Of a stretch of DNA of 64,000 nt, positions 51,007 to 62,040 are shown piece after piece. The notes beneath the pieces were generated by a model. The model was given only the letters and a program-made list of their open reading frames with translations. It had not been told where the DNA came from and searched no databases. Both the position numbers and the translations under genes were made by a program. Origin of the DNA: Nocardioides psychrotolerans (GTDB lineage Bacteria > Actinomycetota > Actinomycetes > Propionibacteriales > Nocardioidaceae); the NCBI RefSeq assembly GCF_900113685.1, contig NZ_FOQG01000018.1, positions 18,667 through 82,666 of the forward strand. Reading direction: 5' to 3'. Within the stretch, counting starts at the first letter, position 1. Every line of letters starts with the position of its first letter.

Positions 51007-53454
51007 ATGGGAGCCAAGAGCCTGACCAGGAACGAGGCGGAGCAGCGCGCAGCGCTGCTCACCGTCGACCGCTACGACCTCGCCGTGGACCTGCGCGGTC
51101 TCTTCGCGGGCGAGGTCCTCGAGAGCACCGCGACGATCACCTTCAGGTGCGGCACGCCCGGCACCGAGACGTTCGTCGACTGCGCCATGGACGTGCGGAC
51201 GGCGACGCTCAACGGCGTGCCGCTCGACCTGGCCACGGTCGCCGACGGCCGCATCCCGCTCCCCGACCTGGCGGCCGACAACGTGCTGGTCGTGACCGCC
51301 ACCCAGGACGACACCGCCGAGGGTGCGGGCATCCTGCGCACGGTCGACCCGACCGACGACCTCGTCTACGTGTGGACCTCCTTCGAGCCCGACGAGGCGC
51401 GCCGCGTCTGGGCCTGCTTCGACCAGCCCGACCTCAAGGCCCCGCACCGGTTCACCGTCAGCGCCCCCCCGACGTGGACGGTCACCAGCAACGACGCCCC
51501 CGAGTCCGTCACCGACCTCGAGGACGGCCGGCTCTGGACGTTCCCCGACACCCCGCCGCTCTCGACGTACGTCGTCGTGGTCAATGCCGGTCCCTTCCAC
51601 GAGATCCGCAGCGAGCGTGGCGACCACGACCTCGGCATCTTCTGCCGCCAGTCGCTGCGCGGCGTCCTCGAGCGCGACGCGCCCCTGATCTTCGACGTGA
51701 CCGAGCAGGGGCTGGCCTTCTTCGGCGAGCAGTTCGGGCGACCGTTCCCGCAGCGCCGCTACGACCAGGTCTTCGTGCCCGACATGGGCGGCGCCATGGA
51801 GAACTGGGGGTGCGTGACGTGGGGTGACGGCATGGTCACCCGCAGCGCCCCGAGCTACAACGACGAGATCTACTTCGCCAACGTGATCCTCCACGAGATG
51901 GCGCACCAGTGGTTCGGCGACCTGGTGACGATGCAGTGGTGGGACGACCTCTGGCTCAACGAGGCCTTCGCCTCCTGGGCCGCCGACTGGGCGCTGACCG
52001 GCGCGACCCGCTTCACCGACGCCCACGCCGTGTTCCTCGCCCAGTTCAAGATGTTCGGCTACCGCGACGACATGGGCCCGGCCACCCACCCGATCCGCGC
52101 CGACATCCCCGACGTCGACGCCGCCACGGCCAACTTCGACTCGATCACCTACATCAAGGGCCAGGGCGTGCTCGCACAGCTCGTCGCCTACGTCGGCGAG
52201 GAGGCGTTCGTCGCCGGCCTGCGGGCCTACTTCCGGGACCACGCGTGGGGCAACACCCGCCTCGACGACCTGATGTCCGCGATCGGCACCGCCGCCGACC
52301 GCGACCTCGGCGCGTGGACCCACGCCTGGCTCGACCGGGCCGGCACCGACACCCTGACCCTGGGCGACGGGGCGATCACCGCCGCCTCGCCCGACGACGA
52401 CGCACCGCGACCGCACCGGCTCGACATCGGCTGCTACTCCCGCACGGGCTCCGGTCGCGGGCTTGAGCTGACGGAGACCGTCGAGGTCGAGACCGCGGGG
52501 GTCAGCACCCCGGTGACGCTGCCGGCCGCGGACCTCCGCCTGCTCAACGACGGCGACCTCACCTTCGCCGCCGTGCGCAGCGACGAGGCGACGACCCGGG
52601 CGCTGCTGGACGGCGCCGGTGACCTGCCGACCGCCCTCGGTCGCGGCCTCGCGGTCACCACCGCCTGGGACATGCTGGTCAAGGGTGAGCTGCCCACCGC
52701 CGCCTTCCTCGACTGCGTGCTGGCGGTCCTGGAGCGCGAGGACTCCCCCGCGCTGGTCGAGCCGTTCCTCACGCTGGCCCAGCGGGCGGTCGAGCGCTGG
52801 ACGCCCGACGCCCAGGTCGCGACCGCCCAGCGTCGGCTGGCCGACGTGGCCGCTGCTCTCGCCGCGGTCGACGAGCACCGCCAGCCGGCCCTGAGCACGC
52901 TCGCCGCGACGGCCACCGACGACGCCCACTTCGCGTTGCTCGACGAGGCCGTGGCCGGCGCCGACGACACCGACCTGGCCTGGTCGCTGCTCACCCGCCG
53001 CGCCGAGCTGGGCGATCCGTCACCAGCGGCCGTCGCCGCGCTCCTGGAGCGCGACCCGGACCCTGACGCGCGGGTGCGAGCCCTGTGCGTGCGCGCGGCC
53101 CAGGCCGAGCAGGCCGCCAAGGAGGAGGCCTGGACCGAGGTCTTCGAGAAGCGCTCGGTGCCCGCGGGCACGGCGATGTCCCAGGTGGCGTCGGCCTTCT
53201 GGCGCCCCGGGCAGACCGACCTGCTGCTGCCCTTCGCCCACCGCTACGTCGACGAGGCCACCCGGCTCTCGGGCGGCGGCATGCTCGCCGTCATGTCGCT
53301 GTTCCGGATGATGGTGCCCGGCGTCGCCGACGACGACGTGATCGCCCGCGGCCGCATGGCAGCCGACGACCCAGCGATGCAGCCGCAGGTGCGCTCCACG
53401 ATGCTCACCGCCATGGACACCCTCGCCCGCATGCAGCGGGCCCAGGCGGGCTGA
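51007..53454 (+). CDS. pepN: Aminopeptidase N (M1 family)
   Basis: 815 residues. GGAMENWG at about 261-268, and zinc site HEMAHQW (H296, H300) with E319 in NEAFASW; Tyr of FDSITYIKG is the transition-state residue. A helical ERAP1-like C-terminal domain follows. Cleaves N-terminal amino acids from peptides in the cytoplasm. It is the only plus-strand gene in the pyrG-to-xerD segment. Confidence 0.96.
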   Translation: MGAKSLTRNEAEQRAALLTVDRYDLAVDLRGLFAGEVLESTATITFRCGTPGTETFVDCAMDVRTATLNGVPLDLATVADGRIPLPDLAADNVLVVTATQDDTAEGAGILRTVDPTDDLVYVWTSFEPDEARRVWACFDQPDLKAPHRFTVSAPPTWTVTSNDAPESVTDLEDGRLWTFPDTPPLSTYVVVVNAGPFHEIRSERGDHDLGIFCRQSLRGVLERDAPLIFDVTEQGLAFFGEQFGRPFPQRRYDQVFVPDMGGAMENWGCVTWGDGMVTRSAPSYNDEIYFANVILHEMAHQWFGDLVTMQWWDDLWLNEAFASWAADWALTGATRFTDAHAVFLAQFKMFGYRDDMGPATHPIRADIPDVDAATANFDSITYIKGQGVLAQLVAYVGEEAFVAGLRAYFRDHAWGNTRLDDLMSAIGTAADRDLGAWTHAWLDRAGTDTLTLGDGAITAASPDDDAPRPHRLDIGCYSRTGSGRGLELTETVEVETAGVSTPVTLPAADLRLLNDGDLTFAAVRSDEATTRALLDGAGDLPTALGRGLAVTTAWDMLVKGELPTAAFLDCVLAVLEREDSPALVEPFLTLAQRAVERWTPDAQVATAQRRLADVAAALAAVDEHRQPALSTLAATATDDAHFALLDEAVAGADDTDLAWSLLTRRAELGDPSPAAVAALLERDPDPDARVRALCVRAAQAEQAAKEEAWTEVFEKRSVPAGTAMSQVASAFWRPGQTDLLLPFAHRYVDEATRLSGGGMLAVMSLFRMMVPGVADDDVIARGRMAADDPAMQPQVRSTMLTAMDTLARMQRAQAG

Positions 53455-53499
53455 TCGCCCTGCGCTGACCGCCCTGCGCTGATCACCCTGCGCTGACCG
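53451..53499. repeat. 14-bp tandem repeat between pepN and pyrG
   Basis: Three and a half copies of CTGA(T/C)C(G/A)CCCTGCG, starting in the pepN stop and ending at the pyrG stop. The two convergent genes leave only this spacer. It may give length variation or a weak hairpin-like terminator; no function is evident. Confidence 0.85.
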
Positions 53500-55197
<1,698 letters not shown>

Positions 55198-55257
55198 GGA
55201 CGACCAGGCTATCCCAGGAATGGCCGGTCCGTTGCCACCACGCGCCGACCTGGCTCC

Positions 55258-57183
55258 TCAGACGCCCGGCAAGGTGAACGTGGAGCCACGCCCGGTGCTC
55301 ACGCGGAGCACGTCAGCGGTCGTGGCGTTGTAGGACGTCTGGTCGGTCGCGCTGAGCACCAGGCGCACCCGGTGACCGGCCCGGAAGCGGTGCGCGAAGC
55401 CGGCCAGCTTGATCCGGACCGGCTCGCCGACCGCTCGTGCCGGCACCCGGACGGGCGCGATCAGCCGGTGGACGAGCGTGACCTCCCCCGAGGGCGCCAC
55501 GTCGTAGGCCTTCGCGAAGAAGACCAGGTCGAGCCCGTTGGTGTTGCGGATGCGCAGCCGCGCAGACGGGATCCCGACCGCGTCGAAAGCGCGGGTGAAG
55601 GGCGCTGAGGTGAAGGCAGCGAACTGTCCCGGCACCTCGCGGGGCGGCACGTCACCGAGCGAGGGCGACGACGCGGGTCCGGTGAAGTTGGAGGTCTCGG
55701 TGTAGGCCGCCGGCTGCCCACCCTCGGGGTTGACGAACGTCGCCGACCCCGAGGTGGCGGTGCGTCCCGGCCTCGCCAGCCGGTTGCTCCCCGACAGCGT
55801 GAACGTGGTCGAGCGTCGGGCGACCTGCACCGAACGCGCCACGCCGTACTGCTCGTCGGCGGGGCCGCTCCCGGAGTAGCGCACCCAGTCGCGGTAGTAG
55901 GCGAACGCCGGGCCCTGACCCCCGGGCGTGCCGCGGAGCCAGTGGTCCAGCCATCGCAGCGACCTCAGGCTGAGGTAGCACCGGTCCATCTGCCGCACCG
56001 TGCGCAGCACACCGTCGTAGGCCTCGCACTCACCGGGCTGCGAGACGTAGCCGCCGTGGCCACCGGAGTTCCAGATCATTGCGACCGGAACCCCGCGGCG
56101 CCGCAGCCCGAGGAAGGTCGCGGTCGCGTCGTTGAGGTTGAAGAGGGTGTCGCTCTGGCCCTGCACCAGCAGCACGGGGATGTCGATGTCGGAGAGGTAC
56201 GTCGACGAGGAGGCGCGCGCGATCAGCCGGCGGGAGGCCGCGTCGGCATCCCCGGTGCTGGTCAGCGTCGCGTAGGTGCGACACAGCGGCAGGTAGTAGC
56301 CCGGGCACCCGCCCGCACCGGCGATCTCGGCCGGGTCGCCGGTGGCGACCTTGGTCGCGGGGCAGTCGCCGCCACCCATCACCGGCTGGGTGTTGCCCAG
56401 GGCGTAGAACAGGGAGGTCCACTCGCGCTTGAACACGCCCTGGCCGTTGCGCCCGTGCTCGAGGCCGGTCCGGTCGCCGGGGGCGACGCGGTTGTTCGGG
56501 TCCAGCGAGTACCTCAGGTCGTTCCACGTGCGACCGACCACGCTGGTGCGGATGCGGCGGTCCTGGGCGGCGAGGGGCAGCTGCCCGCCCCCGCCGTAGG
56601 ACCCGCCGATGGTGCCGACCACCGCGCCACGCGCGTCGTGGAGCACGTCGGCCCGTGGCTCGAGGAGCCTGTCGATCAGCTGACGGGCGCTCTTCACGTC
56701 ATAATCCGTCGACTGCAGCGTCACGCAGCCACCGCTGTCGCCGAAGCCCGACGAGGTGTAGGTCAGCACGACGTAGCCGTGCGCGGCCAGGAAGCGGGCC
56801 GTGCTCACCACCTCGGCGGAGTCCTTGGTCAGGCCGAACCCGTGGGTCATCAGGATCGCCGGCTGCGGCGTACGCCGGCTGGCGTTGCCGGGCACGTAGA
56901 GCGTGGTGTCGAGGTCGATGCGGACCTCGCCGTCGGGACCGGTGCGCACCGGGACGAGCCGCTCCACGGTCCGCCACCGGTGGGTGCCGTGAGCGATCGT
57001 GACGTGGTCCGACGCGGGTGCCCCGGCTGCCGGCGCGGTGACGTCCGTGGCCGGCGGTGCACTGGTGGCGGGCGGTGCACTGGTGGCGGGCACGGACGGC
57101 AGCGTGGAGAGGCCGGCCAGCGCGGTCAGGAGACCGGCCACCCCGAGGGCGCGTCGCAGGCGGGTCGGGCGGGATGCGGACAT
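55258..57183 (-). CDS. Secreted S15/CocE-type alpha/beta hydrolase
   Basis: 641 residues. Signal peptide at 1-36; a TSAPPA duplication (about 34-45) and Ala/Pro linker; alpha/beta hydrolase with nucleophile S195 in GGSYGGGG, Asp in VQGQSDTLFN and His in NSGGHGGYV; then a C-terminal jelly-roll domain (about 460-641) as in X-Pro dipeptidyl peptidases and CocE/NonD esterases. Exported, substrate unknown. It stands where Mycobacterium and relatives usually have two other genes between recN and pyrG. Confidence 0.88.
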   Translation of the reverse strand: MSASRPTRLRRALGVAGLLTALAGLSTLPSVPATSAPPATSAPPATDVTAPAAGAPASDHVTIAHGTHRWRTVERLVPVRTGPDGEVRIDLDTTLYVPGNASRRTPQPAILMTHGFGLTKDSAEVVSTARFLAAHGYVVLTYTSSGFGDSGGCVTLQSTDYDVKSARQLIDRLLEPRADVLHDARGAVVGTIGGSYGGGGQLPLAAQDRRIRTSVVGRTWNDLRYSLDPNNRVAPGDRTGLEHGRNGQGVFKREWTSLFYALGNTQPVMGGGDCPATKVATGDPAEIAGAGGCPGYYLPLCRTYATLTSTGDADAASRRLIARASSSTYLSDIDIPVLLVQGQSDTLFNLNDATATFLGLRRRGVPVAMIWNSGGHGGYVSQPGECEAYDGVLRTVRQMDRCYLSLRSLRWLDHWLRGTPGGQGPAFAYYRDWVRYSGSGPADEQYGVARSVQVARRSTTFTLSGSNRLARPGRTATSGSATFVNPEGGQPAAYTETSNFTGPASSPSLGDVPPREVPGQFAAFTSAPFTRAFDAVGIPSARLRIRNTNGLDLVFFAKAYDVAPSGEVTLVHRLIAPVRVPARAVGEPVRIKLAGFAHRFRAGHRVRLVLSATDQTSYNATTADVLRVSTGRGSTFTLPGV

Positions 57184-57235
57184 GGGCTCACCGTAGGCCG
57201 ATCCGCGCCCGGTGGAGAGGTTTCTGCGCCGGGGG

Positions 57236-58981
57236 TCAGTCAGCGCGCCCGGCCTGGGCGACCTCGAGCAGCTCGCGCGCGTGGGCTAGCGCGGTGTCCG
57301 AGTCGGTCTGGCCGGCGAGCATCCGCGACAGCTCACGCTCACGTGCCTCGTCGTCGAGCACCGTCAGGCCCGAGCTGGTGACCGAGCCGTCGGAGGACTT
57401 CTCGACCACGACGTGGCGATCTGCGTAGGCCGCGACCTGCGGCAGGTGCGTCACCACCAGGACCTGTGCGGTGCGGGCGAGCTGGGCGAGCCGGCGGCCC
57501 ACCTCGACGGCGGCCGCTCCCCCGACCCCGGCGTCGACCTCGTCGAAGACGAACGTCGGGACCGGGCTGGTGCCGGCCAGCGAGACCTCGATCGCCAGCA
57601 TGACGCGCGAGAGCTCACCGCCCGAGGCACCCTTGCCCAGCGGTCGGGGCTCGGATCCGGTGTTGGCGGCGAGCAGCAGCTCGACGTCGTCGATGCCGTG
57701 CGCGGCGTAGCGCAGCCAACGCTTGCCGACCTCCAGCGGCGCGCGACGTCCCTCGCTCCGCTCGGCCTCGGTCTGCGTCAGGCTCACGGTGAGCTGGGCG
57801 TGGGGCATCGCCAGCAGGGTCAGCTCATCGCTGACCTGCGTCGAGAGCTTGGTCGCAGCCTTCTGCCGGACCGTGGACAGCTCGGCGCCCGCTGCGGCCA
57901 GGTCGCGGCGCAGCTGCTCGCGCTCGGCCTTGAGCTGCACGATGCGCTCGTCGGTCGAGTCGAGGTCGAGGAGGCGAAGGGACGACTCCCGCGCCCAGGC
58001 GAGCACCTCGTCGATGGTGTCGCCGTACTTGCGGGTGAGCGCGGTCAGGGCCGCCCGACGCTCGGAGACGGTGGCCAGCCGCGCGGGATCGGTGTCGATG
58101 CGTGTGGCGTAGGAGGCGACGTCGGCAGCGACGTCGGAGAGCAGGTAGGTGACCTCGGCCAGCCGGTCGGCGAGCTCGCCGGCCTCCCGGTCGTGGTCGC
58201 GGACGCCGTCGAGGGCCGTGCGGGCGGCGGCCGTCGTGGCGAGCGCATCCGGTGCTTCCTGCTCGCTGCTCAGCGCCTCGCGGGCGGTCTCCGCGGCCGC
58301 GCGCAGGGTGTCGGCGAAGCCGAGCCGGGACTCCTCCGCGGCCAGGGACTCGTCCTCACCGGGCTCGGGCGAGACCCGCTCGACCTCGGTCAGGCCGAAG
58401 CGGAGCAGGTCGGCCTCCCGGGCGCGCTCGCGCGCGGTCGCGACCACGTCGACGAGCGCGGCCTCGGTCACCTCCAACCGGTCGTGGAGCGCGGTCCACG
58501 CGGCAGCGGCCTTGGCCAGTTTGGGACCACCGAACCGGTCCAGTGCGTCACGCTGCGCCCGGGTCTGGAGCAGCCGGTGCTGGTCGGACTGGCCGTGCAC
58601 GGCGACGAGGGGCTGCGCGACGTCGGAGAGCGTCGCGACGGGCACCGTGGCACCACCGACGAAGGCACGCGACCGGCCCTCGGCGGAGACGTTGCGGGCG
58701 AGGACGACACGGTCGTCCTCGACCACGCCACCAGCCTCCTCCACCGCGGCGGCGAGGCCCGGGGAGTCGGTCACGGTCACGACTCCCTCGACCCGCGCGG
58801 TCCGGGCTCCGGTGCGGACCGCGCCGGTGTCGGCGCGGCCGCCGAGCAGCAGCCCGAGCGCGGTCACGATCATGGTCTTGCCGGCTCCGGTCTCACCGGT
58901 GATGACGGTCAGGCCGGGTCCGAGCTCGAGGGTGGAGGAGGCGATGACACCGAGCGACCCGATGCGGATCTCCTCGATCAT
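57236..58981 (-). CDS. recN: DNA repair protein RecN
   Basis: 581 residues, SMC-like: Walker A TGETGAGKTM (about 30-39), coiled-coil middle, ABC signature GASGGELSRVM and Walker B VFDEVDAGVGG. Acts in double-strand-break repair. The ATG overlaps the nadK stop by 4 bases. Confidence 0.96.
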   Translation of the reverse strand: MIEEIRIGSLGVIASSTLELGPGLTVITGETGAGKTMIVTALGLLLGGRADTGAVRTGARTARVEGVVTVTDSPGLAAAVEEAGGVVEDDRVVLARNVSAEGRSRAFVGGATVPVATLSDVAQPLVAVHGQSDQHRLLQTRAQRDALDRFGGPKLAKAAAAWTALHDRLEVTEAALVDVVATARERAREADLLRFGLTEVERVSPEPGEDESLAAEESRLGFADTLRAAAETAREALSSEQEAPDALATTAAARTALDGVRDHDREAGELADRLAEVTYLLSDVAADVASYATRIDTDPARLATVSERRAALTALTRKYGDTIDEVLAWARESSLRLLDLDSTDERIVQLKAEREQLRRDLAAAGAELSTVRQKAATKLSTQVSDELTLLAMPHAQLTVSLTQTEAERSEGRRAPLEVGKRWLRYAAHGIDDVELLLAANTGSEPRPLGKGASGGELSRVMLAIEVSLAGTSPVPTFVFDEVDAGVGGAAAVEVGRRLAQLARTAQVLVVTHLPQVAAYADRHVVVEKSSDGSVTSSGLTVLDDEARERELSRMLAGQTDSDTALAHARELLEVAQAGRAD

Positions 58982-59919
58982 CCGTCCACGACCTTGCGTC
59001 GACGCTCGGCCGAGCCGCGCCAGCCCTCGACCGGCAGCCCGAACTTCGCGACCAACCGGTCGGTGAACGGCGCGTCGTGCAGCCGCACCAGGCGCACGGG
59101 TTGCGCGCCACGGCGCACCTCGATGCGGGCGCCGGGGGGCAGGTCGACCGTGCGCCGACCGTCGCACCACAGGACTCCGGCACCCTCGGTGCGGGCCAGG
59201 ACCTCGACGGCGATCACGGAGGTGGGCGCGACGACCATCGGCCGAGCGAAGAGCGCGTGTGCACTGAGCGGCACGATGCACATCGCCTCGACCCCGGGCC
59301 ACACGATCGGCCCGCCAGCGCTGAAGTTGTAGGCGGTGGAGCCGGTCGGGGTCGCGCAGACGACGCCGTCGCACCCCCAGCGGGAGAGTGGTCGGCCGTC
59401 GATCTCGAGGATCACCTCGAGCATCCGCTGACGGGCAGCCTTCTCGACGCTGGCCTCGTTGACCGCGAACGTGCTGGTGACCAGCTCGCCGTCGCGGTAG
59501 ACGCGCACGTCGAGCGTCAGCCGGTCCTCGGTCGTGTAGTCCCGCTCGACGATCGCCTCGAGCGTCGACTCGACGTCGTCGACCTCGGCCTCGGCCAGGA
59601 AGCCGACGTGACCCAGGTTGACCCCCAGCACCGGCGTCAGGCTGGCGTAGGTCAGCTCGACGGCCCGCAGGATCGAGCCGTCCCCACCGATGACCAGCGT
59701 CAGCTCGCAGTCGCGGCTGGCGTCGGTCTCGGACTCGGTCAGCTCGATGCCGGGGTCGTCGCGCCCGATCCCGAGGTCAGCCGCCTCCGTCGCCATCAGA
59801 CGTACGACGATCCCGTGACGGGTGAGTCCCTCGCAGAACGCGAGTGCGACCTCACGGGCCTCGTCGCGCCCGGTGTGGGCGAGGACGAGGACGCGTCGCA
59901 CCTGTGGTTCCTCACTCAT
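58978..59919 (-). CDS. nadK: NAD kinase
   Basis: 313 residues. VIGGDGSILRA (GGDGS motif), NEASVEK, and CATPTGSTAYNFSAGGP are all conserved. Phosphorylates NAD to NADP. Overlaps tlyA (stop 59916) and recN by 4 bases each: the tlyA-nadK-recN operon. Confidence 0.97.
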   Translation of the reverse strand: MSEEPQVRRVLVLAHTGRDEAREVALAFCEGLTRHGIVVRLMATEAADLGIGRDDPGIELTESETDASRDCELTLVIGGDGSILRAVELTYASLTPVLGVNLGHVGFLAEAEVDDVESTLEAIVERDYTTEDRLTLDVRVYRDGELVTSTFAVNEASVEKAARQRMLEVILEIDGRPLSRWGCDGVVCATPTGSTAYNFSAGGPIVWPGVEAMCIVPLSAHALFARPMVVAPTSVIAVEVLARTEGAGVLWCDGRRTVDLPPGARIEVRRGAQPVRLVRLHDAPFTDRLVAKFGLPVEGWRGSAERRRKVVDG

Positions 59920-60755
59920 GGCTCCACCCTCTCACCCGGCACCCCCAGCCCGGCGGCCTCCTGCACGCAACGGTCGATGTCGTCCTCACCGATCGCCGCC
60001 GGTCCACGGCGCAGCCACAGGAAGAACTCGACGTTGCCGCTTGGGCCCGGCAGCGGGCTGGTCGTGACGGCCCGCGCTCCCCACCCGCGCGCGGCCGCGG
60101 CACCTGCCACGCCCACGACCGTCTCGGTGCGCAGGGCCAGGTCGCGCACGACGCCACCCTTGCCGACCCGCTCCTTGCCCACCTCGAACTGGGGCTTGAC
60201 CATGAGGACCAGGTCGCCGTCCTCCCGAGTCACCCCGAGCAGGGCCTCCAGGACGATCCCCAGCGAGATGAACGAGAGGTCACCGACCACGAGGTCCACG
60301 GGGCCGCCGACCAGCTCGGGCGTCAGCTCCCGCACGTTCGTCCGGTCGTGGACGACGACGCGGTCATCACTCTGGAGCGACCAGGCGAGCTGGCCGTAGC
60401 CGACGTCGACCGCGACCACCTGCCTCGCCCCGGCTCGCAGCAGCACGTCGGTGAACCCTCCGGTGGACGCGCCGGCGTCGAGGCAACGACGCCCTTCCAC
60501 CATCAGTCCCTGCGGGACGAACGCCGCCAGCGCCCCGGCGAGCTTGTGCCCGCCGCGTGAGACGTAGTCGGGACGGTCCGGGTCATCGCTCACCACGATC
60601 GCGACGTCCGTCGTCACCCCGGTCGCCGCCTTGGTCGCGACCGCACGCGACACCTTCACCCGGTTGGCGGCGATCAGCTCGCTCGCGTGCTCGCGCGAGC
60701 GCGCGAGACCGCGACGGACGAGCTCCGCGTCGAGCCGGAGACGGCGTGGAGGCAT
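59916..60755 (-). CDS. tlyA: TlyA family rRNA 2'-O-methyltransferase
   Basis: 279 residues. S4 domain at 1-65 (RLDAELVRRGLARSREHA) and an RrmJ/FtsJ methyltransferase fold with LDAGASTGGFTDVLL and DLSFISLGIV. TlyA of Mycobacterium methylates 16S and 23S rRNA and gives capreomycin susceptibility. ATG at 60755; 7 bases after the small gene upstream. Confidence 0.95.
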   Translation of the reverse strand: MPPRRLRLDAELVRRGLARSREHASELIAANRVKVSRAVATKAATGVTTDVAIVVSDDPDRPDYVSRGGHKLAGALAAFVPQGLMVEGRRCLDAGASTGGFTDVLLRAGARQVVAVDVGYGQLAWSLQSDDRVVVHDRTNVRELTPELVGGPVDLVVGDLSFISLGIVLEALLGVTREDGDLVLMVKPQFEVGKERVGKGGVVRDLALRTETVVGVAGAAAARGWGARAVTTSPLPGPSGNVEFFLWLRRGPAAIGEDDIDRCVQEAAGLGVPGERVEP

Positions 60756-60762
60756 GCCCGGG

Positions 60763-60960
60763 TCAGGCCGGGTCGTCGTGCGGCGTGCCGTCGAGGGCCC
60801 GCCGGAGCTCGTCGTGCGCCTGCTCGAAGACCGCCACATGCTCGTCGACCGGTCGGTCCGCGAGTGCCTCGATCGAGGCGATGACCGCATCGACGCGGTC
60901 CGCCCCCGTGCGCACCCGCTCGGGGGTGTCGGCGGCGTCGACGAAGTGGTCCTGGGTCAT
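60763..60960 (-). CDS. Small conserved-position protein upstream of tlyA
   Basis: 65 residues, acidic, one helix-rich segment (ERVRTGADRVDAVIASIEAL). A small gene is also found between the HAD gene and tlyA in Mycobacterium (Rv1693 type). No function known. Spacing of 9 bases to the HAD gene and 7 to tlyA supports a translated gene. Confidence 0.78.
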   Translation of the reverse strand: MTQDHFVDAADTPERVRTGADRVDAVIASIEALADRPVDEHVAVFEQAHDELRRALDGTPHDDPA

Positions 60961-60969
60961 GGTCCGAGG

Positions 60970-61992
60970 CTACCGGTCGCGTGGCGCCGCGGCGGGCGGG
61001 GGCGGCTCGAGCCCGGCGGTGTCGGGCACCTCGGTCCCGAGGTCGGTCGCTGCCCACGCGGCGCACGCCACGACCCGCCACCAGTCGTCGGGACCGCCAT
61101 CACCGGTCACCGACAGGCTGCCGTCGCCCACGCGGGCGGACCAGCCTCCGAGCTCCCACGCACCACCGGCCTCGCGAGGTGCCCGATGGGTCTGCAGCAG
61201 CCCGCCCAGGTCCGCCGCGACGTACGTCGGCCGCTCCTGCGGTCGTGCCGCGACCAGCTCGGCCAGCCCGGTCACCCCGGTGAGCACCAGCAGCGACGGC
61301 AGGCCGGCATTGCGCGCGCCCTCGATGTCGGTGTCGAGACGGTCGCCGACCATCAGCGGCCGCTCGCCTCCCACCCGGCGCACGGTCTCGTCGAGGAGCG
61401 GACGCTGCGGCTTGCCCGCCACCACGGGCTCCACCCCGGTGAACCGACGCAGCGTCTCGACCAGGACCCCATGACCCGGCGCGACCCCGTAGGGCGTCGG
61501 GATCGTGTAGTCGCTGTTGCTCGCCACCCACCACAGGCCCTCGCGGACCCGCACTGCCGCGCGCATGATGTCGCGCCACAGCACGTCTGGGCCGTAGCCC
61601 GTCACCACGGCCTGCGCGTCGTCGTCGGACACACCGGTCGCGACCAGCCCCTCGGCCGCGAGCGCCTCCGCGAGGCCGGCCGCCCCCAGCAGGATCACCC
61701 GCGCCCCGGCTCCCAGCCGGTCCACGAGAACCCGTGCGGCCGCTTGCGCCGACGTGACGACGTCCCCCGGAGCCGCGTCCACGCCCAAGGAGCGCAGGTG
61801 CTCCGCGACGGCCTCCGGCGGTCGGGCAGCGTTGTTGGTGATGAACGCCAGCCGCATGCCCTCCGCCCGCACCGCGTCGAGGTGCTCGGCAGCGCCGGGG
61901 ACGGCGTCGGGACCGATGTAGACCACTCCGTCGAGGTCGAGCATGGCCAGGTCGTGGTCGGAGCACAGTGCTCCGTGGGACTCGCCGAGCAA
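60970..61992 (-). CDS. HAD-IIA phosphatase (glycerol-3-phosphate phosphatase-like)
   Basis: 340 residues. Motif I LDLDGVVYIGP, motif II FITNNAARPP, motif III VAGKPQRPLL, motif IV MVGDRLDTDIEGA. Matches Rv1692, a glycerol-3-phosphate phosphatase, which precedes tlyA. The last 75 residues form an extra low-complexity domain ending in PPPPAAAPRDR. TTG at 61992 is chosen because AGGAGG lies just before it and it restores the usual residues ahead of motif I; an ATG at 61944 would start directly at motif I. Confidence 0.9.
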   Translation of the reverse strand: MLGESHGALCSDHDLAMLDLDGVVYIGPDAVPGAAEHLDAVRAEGMRLAFITNNAARPPEAVAEHLRSLGVDAAPGDVVTSAQAAARVLVDRLGAGARVILLGAAGLAEALAAEGLVATGVSDDDAQAVVTGYGPDVLWRDIMRAAVRVREGLWWVASNSDYTIPTPYGVAPGHGVLVETLRRFTGVEPVVAGKPQRPLLDETVRRVGGERPLMVGDRLDTDIEGARNAGLPSLLVLTGVTGLAELVAARPQERPTYVAADLGGLLQTHRAPREAGGAWELGGWSARVGDGSLSVTGDGGPDDWWRVVACAAWAATDLGTEVPDTAGLEPPPPAAAPRDR

Positions 61993-62040
61993 GCCGCCTC
62001 CTCGGTCGGTGGGCTGGTCCGGGCACCCTACGATGCCCGG

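Noticed and set aside
50890..52929. Minus-strand reading frame of 679 codons
   Set aside because: It is antisense to pepN, which has all M1 motifs. High GC content produces long empty frames.
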